Below are positions 36,994 to 48,851 of a DNA stretch of 64,000 nucleotides, piece by piece; position 1 is the first letter of the stretch; each line of letters opens with the position of its first letter. The DNA is taken from positions 107,224,701 to 107,288,700 of the forward strand of contig QVOM02000112.1 of the NCBI GenBank assembly GCA_003586115.2, written 5' to 3'. The notes below the pieces were generated by a model. That model was not told where the DNA came from, made no database searches, and was given only the letters and a program-made list of their open reading frames with translations. Both the position numbers and the translations under genes were made by a program. The stretch is from Salvator merianae (taxonomy: Eukaryota; Chordata; Lepidosauria; Squamata; Teiidae).

Positions 36994-37063
36994 CCATAAG
37001 ATACTGTGATAGATGCCAACTTATCAAACCTGATCGATGTCACCATTGTTCTGCCTGCGACCT
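36994..37063 (+). CDS. ZDHHC20: ZDHHC20 exon 5 (zinc-binding cysteine-rich domain)
   Basis: The acceptor is TTTAATATAG and the donor CT|GTAAGT. It encodes IRYCDRCQLIKPDR, then CHHCSACD, with split codons at both ends (phase 1 in, phase 2 out). It carries zinc ligands C86, C89, H99, C100 and C103. Residue 97 (human position 139) is Cys, giving DRCHHC as in ZDHHC2 and ZDHHC15, where human ZDHHC20 has Ala. Neither zinc site is lost. Confidence 0.96.
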
Positions 37064-37410
37064 GTAAGTATCTAAGAGCCCTGGGGTAAGATAGTCCCAT
37101 TTTGATTTACGTATCTTAATGTTTTCAGTAACAAGCATATGTGAAACCACAGCTCTCCCAGATACAAGGTGTTTCTCCTGAGTAATTTGATGTATACCTA
37201 CAGAACTGATCACAAGTTATACCTTCATTGAAATGTAATACGGAATTCTGTGTAATTGTACCCTAAGGTCTCAGGGTGGGTTACAGCAATTAAAATGTAC
37301 TTTAAAAAAAAAAAGTTGTTAAACATTATTATTGTTGTTGCTGAACAAAAAATACAGGTTACCATCATTTTGCTTGATTGCAATATAATGCAGTGTTTTA
37401 TGATTTTAAC

Positions 37411-37594
37411 CAGTGGCGGTCCATGGCTTTAAGGGCGGATGTTCATAATCCGCGGGAAGCGGGCGATCGCTGTTTGCGGGGCCTCCGGGCCTCTGTACTG
37501 TCACAAATGTGACAGTACGGAGGCCCTGCGAACAGCAATCGCCGGCTTCCCGCAGGTTACAAACACCCGCCCTTGAAGCCATGGGCTGCCGCTG
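37411..37594. mobile_element. hAT foldback element with 8-base target duplication
   Basis: It begins CAGTGGCGGTCCATGG and ends CCATGGGCTGCCGCTG. Exact ATTTTAAC octamers lie at 37403-37410 and 37595-37602. The two halves form an almost perfect inverted repeat of about 90 bases, centred on TGTCACAAATGTGACA. It is CpG-rich. Confidence 0.85.
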
Positions 37595-37799
37595 ATTTTA
37601 ACCCAACTTCTCTTCCACCCCCTACAATTAGTTTTTTTTTTTTTGGAAGCTTCTTATCTTCTCCAGATATAATTCCCCCACCTTTGTCTCTAAATAATAT
37701 TATATTCATCTTTCCCATATTTGTCCAGTCACATCAAATAGAAACATTTCCTAAACAAAAGCTGGTCAACGCATTGCAATATAAAATTACAAATATTGT

Positions 37800-38530
37800 A
37801 GTTCAGTGCCCAGAAAGATTCCTTCAACCAAAGACCTGGGTAAAGAGGTACCTCTTCAGGAGCCTTTTAAATATATGTAATGATGGTGCTTAATGCTCCT
37901 TAGAAGATCATCCCACTGATCCACACTCCTTTATCTACTATGGGTGTTGGTACTACCAAGATGGCCTCTCCAGCAGATCGCAATGCACAGGCTGGTCTAT
38001 ATAGAAGAAGGTATTTCTTTAGATGTTTCAGGCCCAGGTTGTTTAATCAACATTAATATCTTGAATTAGGCTTAATGGCCAATTAGTAATCAGTGTAACT
38101 CCTTGTAAGGCTCATGTGTTGTGTGTGTGGAACTAGCGGTGCCTATCAGCAGCCTTACTGCTGCATTCAGTACCGTTTACAGCTTCCAAAATATCTTCAA
38201 GAATACCTTCAAGAGCATGCAGCACGTTACAGTAGTCCAGTCTGGAAGTTACCAAAGAATGGTCTGCTCAGCTGCTGATCCGTATGTATTGTAGGTGAAA
38301 GAAGGTATTCCTGGCCATAGCTCACACCTGAGCACCTGATGACAGAGATGACTCCAGGAATATCCACAGACTACTCTATGTGCCTGTCTATTCCAGGAAA
38401 TGTAACCCCGTCAAGAACAGGATGTTTCCCTATTTAATGGACTTGAGAAACAATGACACACTGCATTTCCATCTTGTCTGGATCCAGCTTCAATTTATTG
38501 GTCCACATCTAGCCCACATTTGGTCTCACA
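37800..38530 (-). mobile_element. L2/CR1-group LINE fragment, antisense
   Basis: The minus strand reads LKLDPDKMEMQ at about 38505-38470, a reverse transcriptase motif of this group. The + strand carries the associated CGTTACAGTAGTCCAGTCTG and AGGAAATGTAACCCCGTCAAG blocks. It is heavily mutated. Confidence 0.6.
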
Positions 38531-40800
38531 TTTTATTTGGCTTTTGTACAAGACAAATCCAGAAAACCATATATTATTATCAGTATTCCAGTTCTTCGAT
38601 CCTTTTAGCAGAACTTGGGAATTTTTTTTCTACCTTTGATGGCCATATTCTCTGCAGAGACTCAGGGGAGGAGGCACAAAAGTAGTTAGGAGCTATTGGT
38701 GGGTGCAGGTAAAATCCAGAGTGAATTTAGCTCATATGTGTGAGAACAAATACAGGCAAATAAAGTGAGAAGGGGAATGGCTTGCCTTAAGGCAACTTAT
38801 GTGGCATTTTTACAATTTCCTTGCCAATTTTCAGTCTAAATATTACAGTGTGATTCTTATAATAAAATATAATTAAATTAAAATAAAATAAAAGTAAGAG
38901 CACAATAAGCAAGACTGCGGTCAGACACAATATTTAATCAGTATCCAGACCGTCTTCTGCTCTGAGGGATCATACTCAAAAATACTTTTTGTTTCTTCTC
39001 TGGACTGTTCCCCTGTGATGGAACTATTCTTTAGTGGGTGGACATAGGGAGGGTTTCCCTTCTCCATTCCACCAGTGTCTGACCTTGTGAACACTGCCAT
39101 TCTCAGATGGAAGAGCACTGTGAATGGGAGCTCCTTTCGTCCTTTTGCAGACTTTCCGAGTTATGTCCAGTGGCAGCAACACACTGAGAAAGGCTTCCAG
39201 CCCCATGCCTGCCTCTACCCGGCCTGCCGCCACTGAGACCCTGCCACTGCCCCAAAGCTCCAACAGGTCTGCATGCCAGGTCAGCAACCTGTTTCCTTCC
39301 AGCTGGAGAAGGAACTGGAGTACTTCTCTTGGATAAAGGAAGGAAAGATCTACAAAAGGTGAGCAGAGGTCCTACAAATTGAGCGATTCCCTATTAGACC
39401 TGCAAAAGGTGAGCGCAGAGAAAGGGAGAATGAAGAACAGACCCTTCCCCTTGCTGCATCTGCTCAGTTTGTGGCAGCTCTGCTTGCCTTTAGCAGATCC
39501 ACCTCTTTGAGGACGCCAACCAAACTCTTCCTCTGCATTCTCTGTTTCTTGTTGATTCGAGAAGACCCATCTCTGTGATGTGTTTACCTCGCATGGGAAC
39601 CCTGTGGAGAAAGTTCCCTTTGAAAATACTGCACTGGGGTGATGTGGAAATAAATGTGCAGTTTAACTTCTTCCCCTTCAAGCCCCCGACTCTCTTTGCT
39701 TGGCCATCCAGGTGCTCTGTTATCACCTCCCAGTGACCTTGCCTGGCTTTGTGTCCAGTTCACGGGGAGAGCAGAGGGGGAATCACCCATTGTTCATCCA
39801 CCCAGGACTGCCGCTTACATTGGAGGTATGGAGCCAAACATTCTTCTTCCTGCCTTCTTACACAGCCTTGGTGGTTTTCATCTGCCTGGCCCAGCTTTTG
39901 TTCGTCCAATAACTGAGAGGCATGCAGCCATCTAGCTGGCTTCAGGATCACTCTTCTGAGCTGGGCAGGAAAGAGGCTTCTCTTGGAAGATTTCTGCATT
40001 CACACACAGAAGAAAAGCTGTTGTCTTCTCTCTCCCTCCATTGGCAATCCAATTCTATCTCCATGAATCAGCCAAATGGCTTTATATAATATGTGGTTTT
40101 AAGACTGTCATTCTAGGCACGCTTAAGTGGAAGGGGGGGGGGGCTCCTTGGACCCAGAGGAAATGTTATGAATAGAACTGGGCCACCCAGGGCTCCACTT
40201 TAGACCATTTGCTGGATGGGCATTAGGCAAAATTTCTTGATTGCTTCCTGTTTGAGCCCTTTCATAGCAGGCAGCATTGGTACAATTTTGGAACAGCTCA
40301 CCTGACAACAAGAGGAAGTGCAGACTGCAAGGGGGGGGGGCTAAGGAGCTGCAGTCCCCCCCAAAAATGAAGAGAAAAAGAGGGAGGTGTCCATGCCTTC
40401 CCATGTGAAGCCAAAATTGTACTCAAGGGGTAGCATCCAGTCACAGAGGGAAGAGGGGGATGAAGGATGGGAGGGGTAGAGACAAAATAGTTTTCTGTCG
40501 GCAGATGGAGGTCAGGAAATTTGAAAGGTGAGGACAAATAGAGACATGCTGAGTCCATATTAAAATGGATGTGTCTGAATAAGTCGATATTGAACTCAAA
40601 ACCCATTGTGCCCTAAGACAGACTGTTCTATTGTTGTCTGACTGTGGACCAAGAGGCTACAGAAAGTCACATAAAACAGTGCAACAGACATGAAAGGCAT
40701 TGGCAAAGGTATCAGTTGAACCTCTGCAGAGAGATGTTCAGAGTGCTCCCATCAAAAAGATACTCGTTGCTGCTACTGTTTCTTTTCCCTTCCCCTTCCC
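38531..40800. other. Unassigned intronic DNA
   Basis: No gene was recognised. G-runs are at 40132-40142 and 40330-40340. The end is pyrimidine-rich, leading into the gap. Confidence 0.35.
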
Positions 40801-40895
40801 NNNNNNNNNNNNNNNNNNNNNNNNNNNNNNNNNNNNNNNNNNNNNNNNNNNNNNNNNNNNNNNNNNNNNNNNNNNNNNNNNNNNNNNNNNNNNNN
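40801..40895. other. Assembly gap (95 N)
   Basis: The gap lies between CCCTTCCCCTTCCC and TTTTCCTCCC, so it probably hides a pyrimidine-rich simple repeat. It is in intron 5 and does not affect any placed exon. Confidence 0.95.
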
Positions 40896-40962
40896 TTTTC
40901 CTCCCTTATTTCTGCATTGGATGACAGGAAAACATGTGCCTTGCCACTTTGAAAATATGTGA

Positions 40963-41050
40963 TTTCCCTTCCCTTCCCTTCCCTTCCCTTCCCTTCCCTT
41001 CCCTTCCCATCCCATCCCATCCCATCCCATCCCATCCCATCCCATCCCAT
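40963..41050. repeat. Compound microsatellite (CCCTT)n(CCCAT)n
   Basis: About 8-9 units of CCCTT run directly into nine units of CCCAT (41006-41050). With the nearby gap this forms an unstable pyrimidine tract. Confidence 0.95.
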
Positions 41051-41966
41051 GGTTTTCAGCCAGACTCTTGTGATCAAGAAGCCAAGCCAATCCATCAACT
41101 TGTCAGACCTTCAGCCATTTAGTGTTTTAATAGTTCAGTCCATTATTGCATTTCAGTACATTACTGATGCCATACACTGATTTAGCTCTTTCAGTGCCTT
41201 ACCTGAACTGGTTATTAACAAGAAATAGTGCTGTATGATCAGAATGCTGTATTTGAAATGCAGCTGTAAGCACTAGGCAGGCCAAATATCAGCTGAAAGA
41301 TGTGATTTTGCTCATGTCGATGGTACAAGGAAGACAAGATAAACATCCCATTTCTGCTACTACATTAAACACTAGTATTTATAGGCATGGTTATGTTCTC
41401 TGTGGGTACATTTCGTTTAAAAAAGGAAGAGAGGGAGATGATCCCCAGATTTTTTGTGGTTCGTGACTGAAGTGATCATGGTATATCCCTGCCACCTAAG
41501 AAACTAAAAGTGAAACAAGAGGTGACTCAAGGGCTTTCTTATTACCTTAAATTCCATGTTCTAATATCGACCTGTAGCTTTGGTTCAAAATACTTCTTTA
41601 AACCTTCTCTTGCACTCCAGGTTTGCACCACACACATCAGCAAAATAATTACCTGTCCAAATAGGTGCAACGTTCTAACCAGGTGCAACAATCGTAACTT
41701 ACTCTTGGGTTGTAACCATCTGTTTTAGAATATACTATAAAATCTTTCTTACCTCTTTGTTTTTTCCCATGAATAAAAAAATCAAATCAATAAATATTTT
41801 GATTGGGAAAGTAAGTGATGAAAGAGAACTTAAATAATCTCTGTAGCTGGTCTTGCAGTCAAGCAGCCATGGTTTCTTTTTGGTATAAAATAATAATTTC
41901 ATAAGATTGTTGCTTGGCTTAGTCCTGGGTAGGAGATTTTATAAGTGTTCTGAAGTGTGTTTCTAA
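41051..41966. other. Unassigned intronic DNA
   Basis: No gene or repeat was recognised. Confidence 0.4.
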
Positions 41967-42399
41967 GGCTGCCTCCAGATGGCAAGAGGCTATTTAGGAT
42001 CTGAACAAGATCCTATGATTGCCTCTTGCTGTTCTGCCAGACAGAAAAAAGCAAAACCCTGCTCACCTGCCCATCTGGCAATCAGCATTCATGATTGGTC
42101 CAGGAGGGACTACTGGAAACCAGCCAAGCACATGCCCCCTTTCTTTTCTTGTTTTTTGGATGCTTGGCTGGCTTTTAGTAGTCCTTGGACCATTCATGAA
42201 TGGTGCTCACCAGACACGCAGGTAAGCAAGGCTGTTACGGGAGGCCCAGTGTTGTTGCAGAATTTCCCATAATAGCATTACAACATACTTTTTACATGAT
42301 GCAATCACCACTACATTGGCAATGCCTTGGTATGTCTGGGATTTCTGATCTACTGCTGAGAGGACTGGGAGAGGGATTATCTCACATTTGGGGGCAGCC
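41967..42399 (+). mobile_element. Family A element, best preserved copy
   Basis: GGCTGCCTCCAGATGGCAAG opens it and a GGGGGCAGCC end closes it. It contains the GGATCTGAACAAGATCC hairpin, CCAGCCAA / TGGCTGGC arms around a TTTCTTTTCTTGTTTTTTGG core, and TTTCCCATAATAG. No open frame of note is present. It sits about 90 bases upstream of exon 6. Confidence 0.8.
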
Positions 42400-42486
42400 T
42401 GACTGTTGAACTGCCTTTCATTAGAAAGATGGAGATTAGATTTTTAATAAAATCTTTTAAATGATTGATTTTTTTTTCTCATTTAG

Positions 42487-42519
42487 GTGTGTACTGAAGA
42501 TGGATCATCATTGTCCTTG
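42487..42519 (+). CDS. ZDHHC20: ZDHHC20 exon 6 (DHHC catalytic motif)
   Basis: This 33-base exon encodes CVLKMDHHCP plus split Leu and Trp codons. It follows TTTTTTCTCATTTAG and is followed by GTATGC. DHHC (residues 111-114) is the active site: C114 takes the acyl group, and the Asp-His pair activates it. H113 is also a zinc ligand. The split W116 corresponds to human Trp158, which lines the acyl-chain cavity. Confidence 0.96.
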
Positions 42520-42859
42520 GTATGCTTCTGTTTTTCTCTCTTTTTTCTATTTTTGACTTGTGTTCATGTGGAAGAATAACTAACTGTGCATTTCTTTATC
42601 ATAACTTATCAGAAGTAAATCCAGTGATGCTCAGTGATGCTGATTTCCAGGAAAGTGATTTTGCTGCTGACTATAGTGCAAAAAGAAATCATTTGGAGTG
42701 ACTTCATTTCTAGCATTGGTAGATGGTGATCCACTAACAGTGTGAGTTTAGTTTAGACTGATTTTTAAAGGAGGTTACATTCCCAACATACAGTAAAGGC
42801 TGTAATCCTGTCATAATAAAAGTAAAGAAACTGAATAATTTTAAGAACTATGAACTGTG

Positions 42860-43294
42860 GTATCTGGTGACAGACACAAGATAAATCTTGGCATGTTCTC
42901 AGCACTATATTGGAAATGCTGGACATAATCAAGGCATTCCCAATATAGTGATGCTTTAAGGGGCAGAAAATCCATAATACTGCTATTAACGGGAAACCCA
43001 GCAGCAATGCCAGGTTTCCCATAATAGCACGGCTTACCTTCTCATCTGTTGACAGCTTTCAGAATCAGCTTACCTGGGGCTACCAGAAGCCAGTCAAGGG
43101 CATGAAAAACAATAAAAGGAAGTAAGTGGGCACTTGGTTGGCTTCCGGTAGTCCCAAACAAGCTAATTCTGAAAGTTGCCGACAGACATGAAGGTAAGTC
43201 TTCGATTGCTCCTTCACTGTGGGCAGGGGGTAACAAGAGGCTGTCACAGGACCTTGTTTAATCCCGTATTACCTCTTGCCTTCTGGAGGCAGCC
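42860..43294 (-). mobile_element. Family A element, antisense copy
   Basis: It ends CCTTCTGGAGGCAGCC and contains GGTTTCCCATAATAGC, CCAGAAGCCAGTCAAG and TTGGTTGGCTTCCGG in the reverse order of the copy at 41967. The left terminus is decayed. It fills most of the intron between exons 6 and 7. Confidence 0.7.
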
Positions 43295-43474
43295 TGAGTG
43301 ATACATAGAAGACATCAGGTTTGGCTGACCTAAAGGAAACCGTTTCTCTTCAGTTACTTTTGTTGGAAATACGTATATATAACTGTATTCATTTCACAGA
43401 CCTTGAAAGGATATCTCTTCATGTCTTTTAATGTTCTTGAAGAAAAATTTAGCAAATTTTCCTTTCTTTTCCAG

Positions 43475-43595
43475 GGTGAATAATTGCGTGGGATTTTCAA
43501 ACTACAAGTTTTTCCTCCTGTTTTTATTTTATTCCCTCCTATATTGTCTGTTTGTTGCTGCCACAGTACTACAGTATTTCATAAAATTTTGGACA
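43475..43595 (+). CDS. ZDHHC20: ZDHHC20 exon 7 (end of cysteine-rich domain and TM3)
   Basis: The acceptor is TTTCTTTTCCAG and the donor ACA|GTAAGT. It encodes 40 residues after the split Trp: [13 protein letters not shown], then the TM3 helix [19 protein letters not shown] and QYFIKFWT. C120 is the last zinc ligand. Y139 corresponds to human Tyr181, which closes the end of the acyl cavity and helps set chain-length preference. Confidence 0.97.
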
Positions 43596-44289
43596 GTAAG
43601 TGGTGTTTTTTTTCTAAGTCTTTTAACGAGACCTTTTATAGCCACCTGTGTGTGTCTCTTAAAGCATCATAATTTCATTTTTGATATACCACAAACCATC
43701 ATCAGTCTCAGCTAGATGGAATATAACTGAATTGTTAAATGAATGTAATTAGTAATATGTAGTCAGTAGTTTGCTAGAGCTGGAAGAGAATGTGCTTTAT
43801 CTGCATGATTTACAAGAGGACATTGTATAACATTTATAACTCAAATGTCAACATTGCTCTCATCTAATTTCAAAATAGATCCATACTGTGATCTTTACTA
43901 ATCTAATTACCATAGCCTTCTCACATTTATTAGTGCGTGATGGAATTTGTAATCCAACATGTCTAGAGGCTATCTGGCAGAAGAAAGATTTCGATAAGAC
44001 AATTATTACATAAAATCACTGCTTGAGAAAAATGCATGCTTTAGTTGGTGGTATAAAAAAGTTTATGCCAGATTCAGCAAGATGATCTTCACACTCCTAC
44101 ATGCTAAGAACTGTTACAGCCATGTAATAGGAGGAAGTATCTTAGTTACTGTGGCAAGTATTCATGTTAAATGAATCAAATTATAAATGTCTGATTTCAG
44201 AAAACAATTTCTGCATGCATATTCATAGAAAGAAAAGGGAAGGGGGAAATCTTTCAGTCCAGTAAAATCTGATTGTTCTGACTTGCTTA
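43596..44289. other. Unassigned intronic DNA
   Basis: No gene or repeat was recognised. Confidence 0.4.
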
Positions 44290-44516
44290 TCCACACAAAA
44301 CCTTCTGCATGCCTGGACCAGGGCCTGCTGGTCCATCAATAGACTTGTTAAAACGGGTCTACCAGTTATCCCAATCAGGGCCTCTCTGATCTGAATCACG
44401 CTCCATCTAATGGAGATGGAGCAGACCAGCAGGGGATGGAACCTCATCGATCCTGAGGCCCAGAAGAGGACTTCACAGCCCTTAACTCCAAATTAAGGAT
44501 AAGTGCAGAAAGGATC
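44290..44516. mobile_element. Family B non-autonomous DNA transposon, partial
   Basis: It contains ACGGGTCTACCAG, a CACGCTCCATCTAATGG block, and the end GGATAAGTGCAGAAAGGATC. It corresponds to the right half of the copy at 36004. Confidence 0.6.
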
Positions 44517-45627
44517 TAAGACCGTAGAGTTAAAAGAATTACATTGTTAACGGTGGCCAGGACGTCATTCCTTCAAAATGCTATGATTTGTATCTGAATA
44601 ATAAATGTTGAGTTTAACCTGGCATCTCTAGGAGTTTCCAAGAGTTCTCTTGATTCAACAGATTGGCTTCGAGCTACATCTTCAAATACAGTAAATTAGA
44701 GAGAGCAATGTATAAATCTCTTAGTTTTAATGGTGTCTTAAGTCCGCACCATTAAAATAAATTACCCTTAATTGTGACCTCATTGTGCAAACCTGAGTTT
44801 CACTTCTACATGTTCATCCGGTGAATGCAGACGAAGGCCTCTTGCCGTTGAATGCTGCACGCTTAAAACCTTGACCACGCACAAACCATTAATTTTCTAA
44901 CCACATTTTTACTGTTGCTGTACACGAGCCTTTAAGGGATAAAGCGACTTAATAAATTGTCTTTATTTGCACAAAGCTTTGCCGCAGGAAATCAGCTGAG
45001 AATTGTCCAAAGGTAAAATGCAGTTTAAGCCGAAGTCTGTTCTAGTCCACTCCTTTGTATATTCATTTTTAAAAATATTTTATTCAAAATGGTTGTATCG
45101 TAGTATTCTGTCATTTTACTTGCATAAGTAAGGATTTTATCTAATTAAAATTTGCTATGGAGAGCCTTAGGAAATAAATGGTGCTGCAAACTGTGATGTT
45201 TATGCTGACAGAACATTAAAATCTTGTTAATTCTATATTGGGCCATGTAGAAAGAGGCAGTTTATTTTTACTCTTCTACTTTAAAGGTCATCTTTTAGGG
45301 AAAAATATTTTTGAGCTTCTATAACAATGTTTTTAACTATTAAGTGGGTTTCTAGTGTTTAAAAATTAAAATTAAAAAATTTACAGACGTTTAAAATTAT
45401 AATAATCTGCTCAGAGTAAAAAAAACCCCACCTCTTTTTTAAAGCCTTGCCCTCCCCACTCCAAATAGTTCCATATGTAGTCTCTAGGCCCCATCTACAT
45501 CTAAGTTATAATCCAGATTCAGTCCAACTTCAGAATGAGAGAACACATCAACAAAGGATGTTTTCACACTTTCTGCCTTAGAATGACATAATTATCCCAT
45601 TCTAAGGTGGAATTGACCATGCAGTAT
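44517..45627. other. Unassigned AT-rich intronic DNA
   Basis: No gene or repeat was recognised in about 1.1 kb. Confidence 0.4.
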
Positions 45628-46050
45628 GGACTCTGTCTGCACTGCAGGGCCCTAGTTACTTACCTGAAGCAGGCTACCAGCATTTGTGGTGCGAATGCTG
45701 GTAGCCTTGCCTGATCTTGACCATAGCAGCGGCCAGGAAACGGCCAGACGCTGCCATGGCAACTGGCAGGGCCACACATCACATAGGCACAATCAGGTGA
45801 TCGCGCAGGTGCAGTCAGGTGATCATGCAGGCCCAGCCACCGCACTGCCAGGTAAGTGCAAACACACCTTACTAGGAGCTGGATACCAGCTCCTGGTAAG
45901 GCTATGGAGCACTAATTGGTACTCCACAGCTAGGAGCAATCAGCAGTGGATGTAGCCCGCTCTTGGCTGCTCGGGACTCTGCCAAGTGCAGACGCACTTG
46001 GCTAGCAAGCATCCTTGATGCTTGCTAGCCCAAAGTGCAGAAAAGCCCAA
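45628..46050. mobile_element. Hairpin-rich non-autonomous DNA transposon (pCTGCACT group)
   Basis: It is bounded by CTGTCTGCACTGCAGGGCCC and AAAGTGCAGAAAAGCCC. Internal hairpins are GCTACCAGCATT / AATGCTGGTAGC (12-base stem, about 45668), CCTTACTAGGAGCTGG / CCAGCTCCTGGTAAGG (about 45867) and GCTAGCAAGCAT / ATGCTTGCTAGC (about 46000). It is related to 7512-7968. Confidence 0.7.
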
Positions 46051-48700
46051 AGTGACCAGTCATTTTCTTTCTGCATTATCTAACCCCAAAGTGGATCTTC
46101 TGAGTTAGATAATGCCAAAAGAAAACAGCTTGTCATTTTGCTGATGTGTTCTCTCACTTCAAAAATGACTGAAGCAGGATAAAACTTAAGTATAGATGTA
46201 CCCCATAATCAAATCATCTAAAAACTGTATAATTTGAAAACATTCACAGCATACATATGTGATCTGTCCTATCCCATGAGGAATGAGACTACAGTGTGTA
46301 TTTCACATGTAACAGATATGTTGTAAAGAACAGTGATCAGCTCAGAGTCTTTTTTGCCTTATTATATCCCTGGAGCCTAATTCTGTCCCCTCAACAGTTA
46401 TTCAATAAGCAGAAGGAGGGCAGATTCCTCACCCTATCTATAAAATAAGGAATTGTGCCACGAAACAGTTTACTCTTTGGTACATGTTCTTCAAGTCCAG
46501 ATTCTTCCTGCTGATGACAGATAACAGGAATGAAGAAACACTTGAGGTATCAAATCAATCCTCTGTTCAGGAGGATATACTGGGTTTAGATTTCCTGAGC
46601 TCAGTTGTTCTCATGGGTAAAGATAGAGATCTAGGACTAAATAGTCACTTGTTCAGGCTCTTACCTGTGCAGTTCCTTGTGGGTTCCCTCTGGAACTTAT
46701 GGCTTATTGGCGTATCATTCAAATCATTCCAGTGAATCATTTGGGTCTAACATGGGTCTAACATTGGCACTCAGCCATCAGATGTTCTGATTTTAGGAAA
46801 TTTAACATGTTTGTTCCCCATGTGTGATTTAAAAGATATAGCTTTCAAAAGTCTGAATTCCTCCTTATTGGAAGAGACTTGGGCCTATGGTTGGACCCCA
46901 TGAATTTATCTGGTCATGTACTAATGATCATGTATTGATGGCCATTTGTTTACTTATTTACATTAGCAGTTATCGGACCCAATTTGGGGTCACCTTCAAA
47001 GAGAAGTGTCCCAACACTTCTCCCTGGAAGTGCTGCCAAAGGGCTATTTTTGGTTTGAAAATTGCCTCAGACAAGTTCCTGAATAAAGGATGTTGGAGGT
47101 TGTTCTTCATATGTATGTACCTTGTGCATACAGGGCCACGTGTAACCAGGAAGCACATCACATATGCTCCTTTGCCCAGGAGGTGGATTTGATTGAGGCA
47201 AGGGGGCACACTCTATAGTACCTTCTTACCTCCTGGGGTGCTTTCCCCCTACTAATGTTGTCAGGCTGTAAGGATGTGGCATGAATCAAACCATCTTGCC
47301 CCAGTTCCTTCTTTTCAACCCATGTTGCTTTTAATAACTGAAAGAGGGAGGAAGAGGAGAGCAGAAGATTATTTCTCCTCTCCTTTTCCCTTCCCTCCCA
47401 AGTTTAAGACCTTCGGAGAAGGGAATTAAAGACGGTGTAATAGGCACCTTTTTCATATACTTCAACATGGCTAACAAATATCAAAACAACATAATAAAAA
47501 TAATGATTTATTTTTGCATTGTTATCCTGTCTTTCTTTCAAAGAGAGAGCAAACATTATTTCCCCCTTCATTTTGTCATCACAACCATCTTCTGAAGTAA
47601 GTTAAGCTGAAAGGCAATGATGGGCCCATACCAGAATTGGGTTTTGAATCTTCCTCTCCTAGATTTTAGTCCAGTAGTTTATCTGTATTCCACACTGGCT
47701 AAACTAAAAATAAGCAACACATATAATAAATATTACTCTAGACTAGAGGTATATAGAAGGTTTGGACCCTCTCCAGATCCCACTGATAAGCTGGGCTGCC
47801 ATAATTAGGGAGTACATTGAAAGCAAAAGTGAAAATTAGTGCCATAGTAGACCTTATCCAAATCCACTCAGAAACCTGAACTGGGGGTGTGATCAGACAC
47901 ACTTAAAGAGGCGCTGTCTGGACAAATTTCAGTCTGTAATGACAGACATTTTTTCCCTGCATTTTCCTTCCTTCGTCCTAAAGTTTGAGAAGGGTCACTT
48001 CTTCAGTGTTTGGGATTTCATAATTCTGAAGGCATCCCTTTCTTTAAGCAGGGTTGGGCAGGAATTTACATATGCAGAGAGGCAGGCGTTTCTCACCTAG
48101 TGGTTAGCATCCGTAGTCAGGGTAGATGTTGCCTGACTTGGAGGCAAATGCAAGCTGCAATGTGGCAAAATATGGTAGGCTCTCAGTCGCATATTTGGAC
48201 AACTGTTTGCAAGGCATGTTTTGTACATCTGGGGATTGCATGCTTTTTATCAAAAGGACAACTTTAAAAAGCCTTGTCTGGTTGTACCCCGTTTCTAATA
48301 ATGGATCACCAAACTGGTTCATTTGGTATAAAGTCTACTGCAATGCTTATGTTCAGCACTACCCAGGATGGCAGAAAATGCTTGTTAGTCCTTTATTTTT
48401 CTAGCTGTCATTATTTCCCCTTTTACTGGGCTCTCTTAATAATGGGAGAGTAACTGAATGGCAAGATTTGAGATGAGAAAGAGGCCAAATCCCCTCACTT
48501 ACACACTCTAGACAAAAATCTTTCATTTCTATTCAGTGTTGATTAACATGAATTCTTATACTTTGAGGCAGTTTCCCAGATATTTCTTTCCTTAGCCAGG
48601 ACTTCCATTAAAAAGCCAGAATTGTGACTGGAGCGTGCATTTCAGGAGATGATCCGAAGGCATGGGAAACTACCACATTGTTGTTTTGCTGAAACTTGGC
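46051..48700. other. Unassigned intronic DNA with weak repeat traces
   Basis: A degenerate tRNA-SINE-like copy lies at 47530-47700 (a TTCTGAAGTAAGTTAAGCTG block and GGGTTTTGAATC). A possible element end lies near 47885-47930. No gene was recognised in the 2.6 kb. Confidence 0.35.
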
Positions 48701-48765
48701 AGGTCTGGCTGCTGTCAGTGCTTAGAAGGGAAAACAGAATAATCTGTTCCCTGTTTTATTGCTTC

Positions 48766-48851
48766 ACTTATGAAGCAGCAGGTGTCAGACCTAGTAGGTA
48801 CTTAGATGAGAGACTGGCAGGAAATCCCAGGGCTACAAGCTAGAGTGGCAA
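48766..48851 (+). mobile_element. 5S rRNA-derived SINE, degenerate
   Basis: ATGAAGCAGCAGGTGTCAGA is followed by CCTAGTAGGTACTTAGATGA and GAGACTGGCAGGAAATCCCA. This tracks the 5S segment AAGCTAAGCAGGGTC ... TTAGTACTTGGATGGGAGAC with substitutions, then GGCTACAAGCTAGAGTGGCAA as in squamate SINEs. Confidence 0.55.

Noticed and set aside
40963..41050. A CRISPR-like array
   Set aside because: It is a pentanucleotide microsatellite in a vertebrate intron with no spacers.
40644..41098. Open frames of 102-128 codons across the gap and microsatellite
   Set aside because: They consist of N and pentanucleotide repeat translation.
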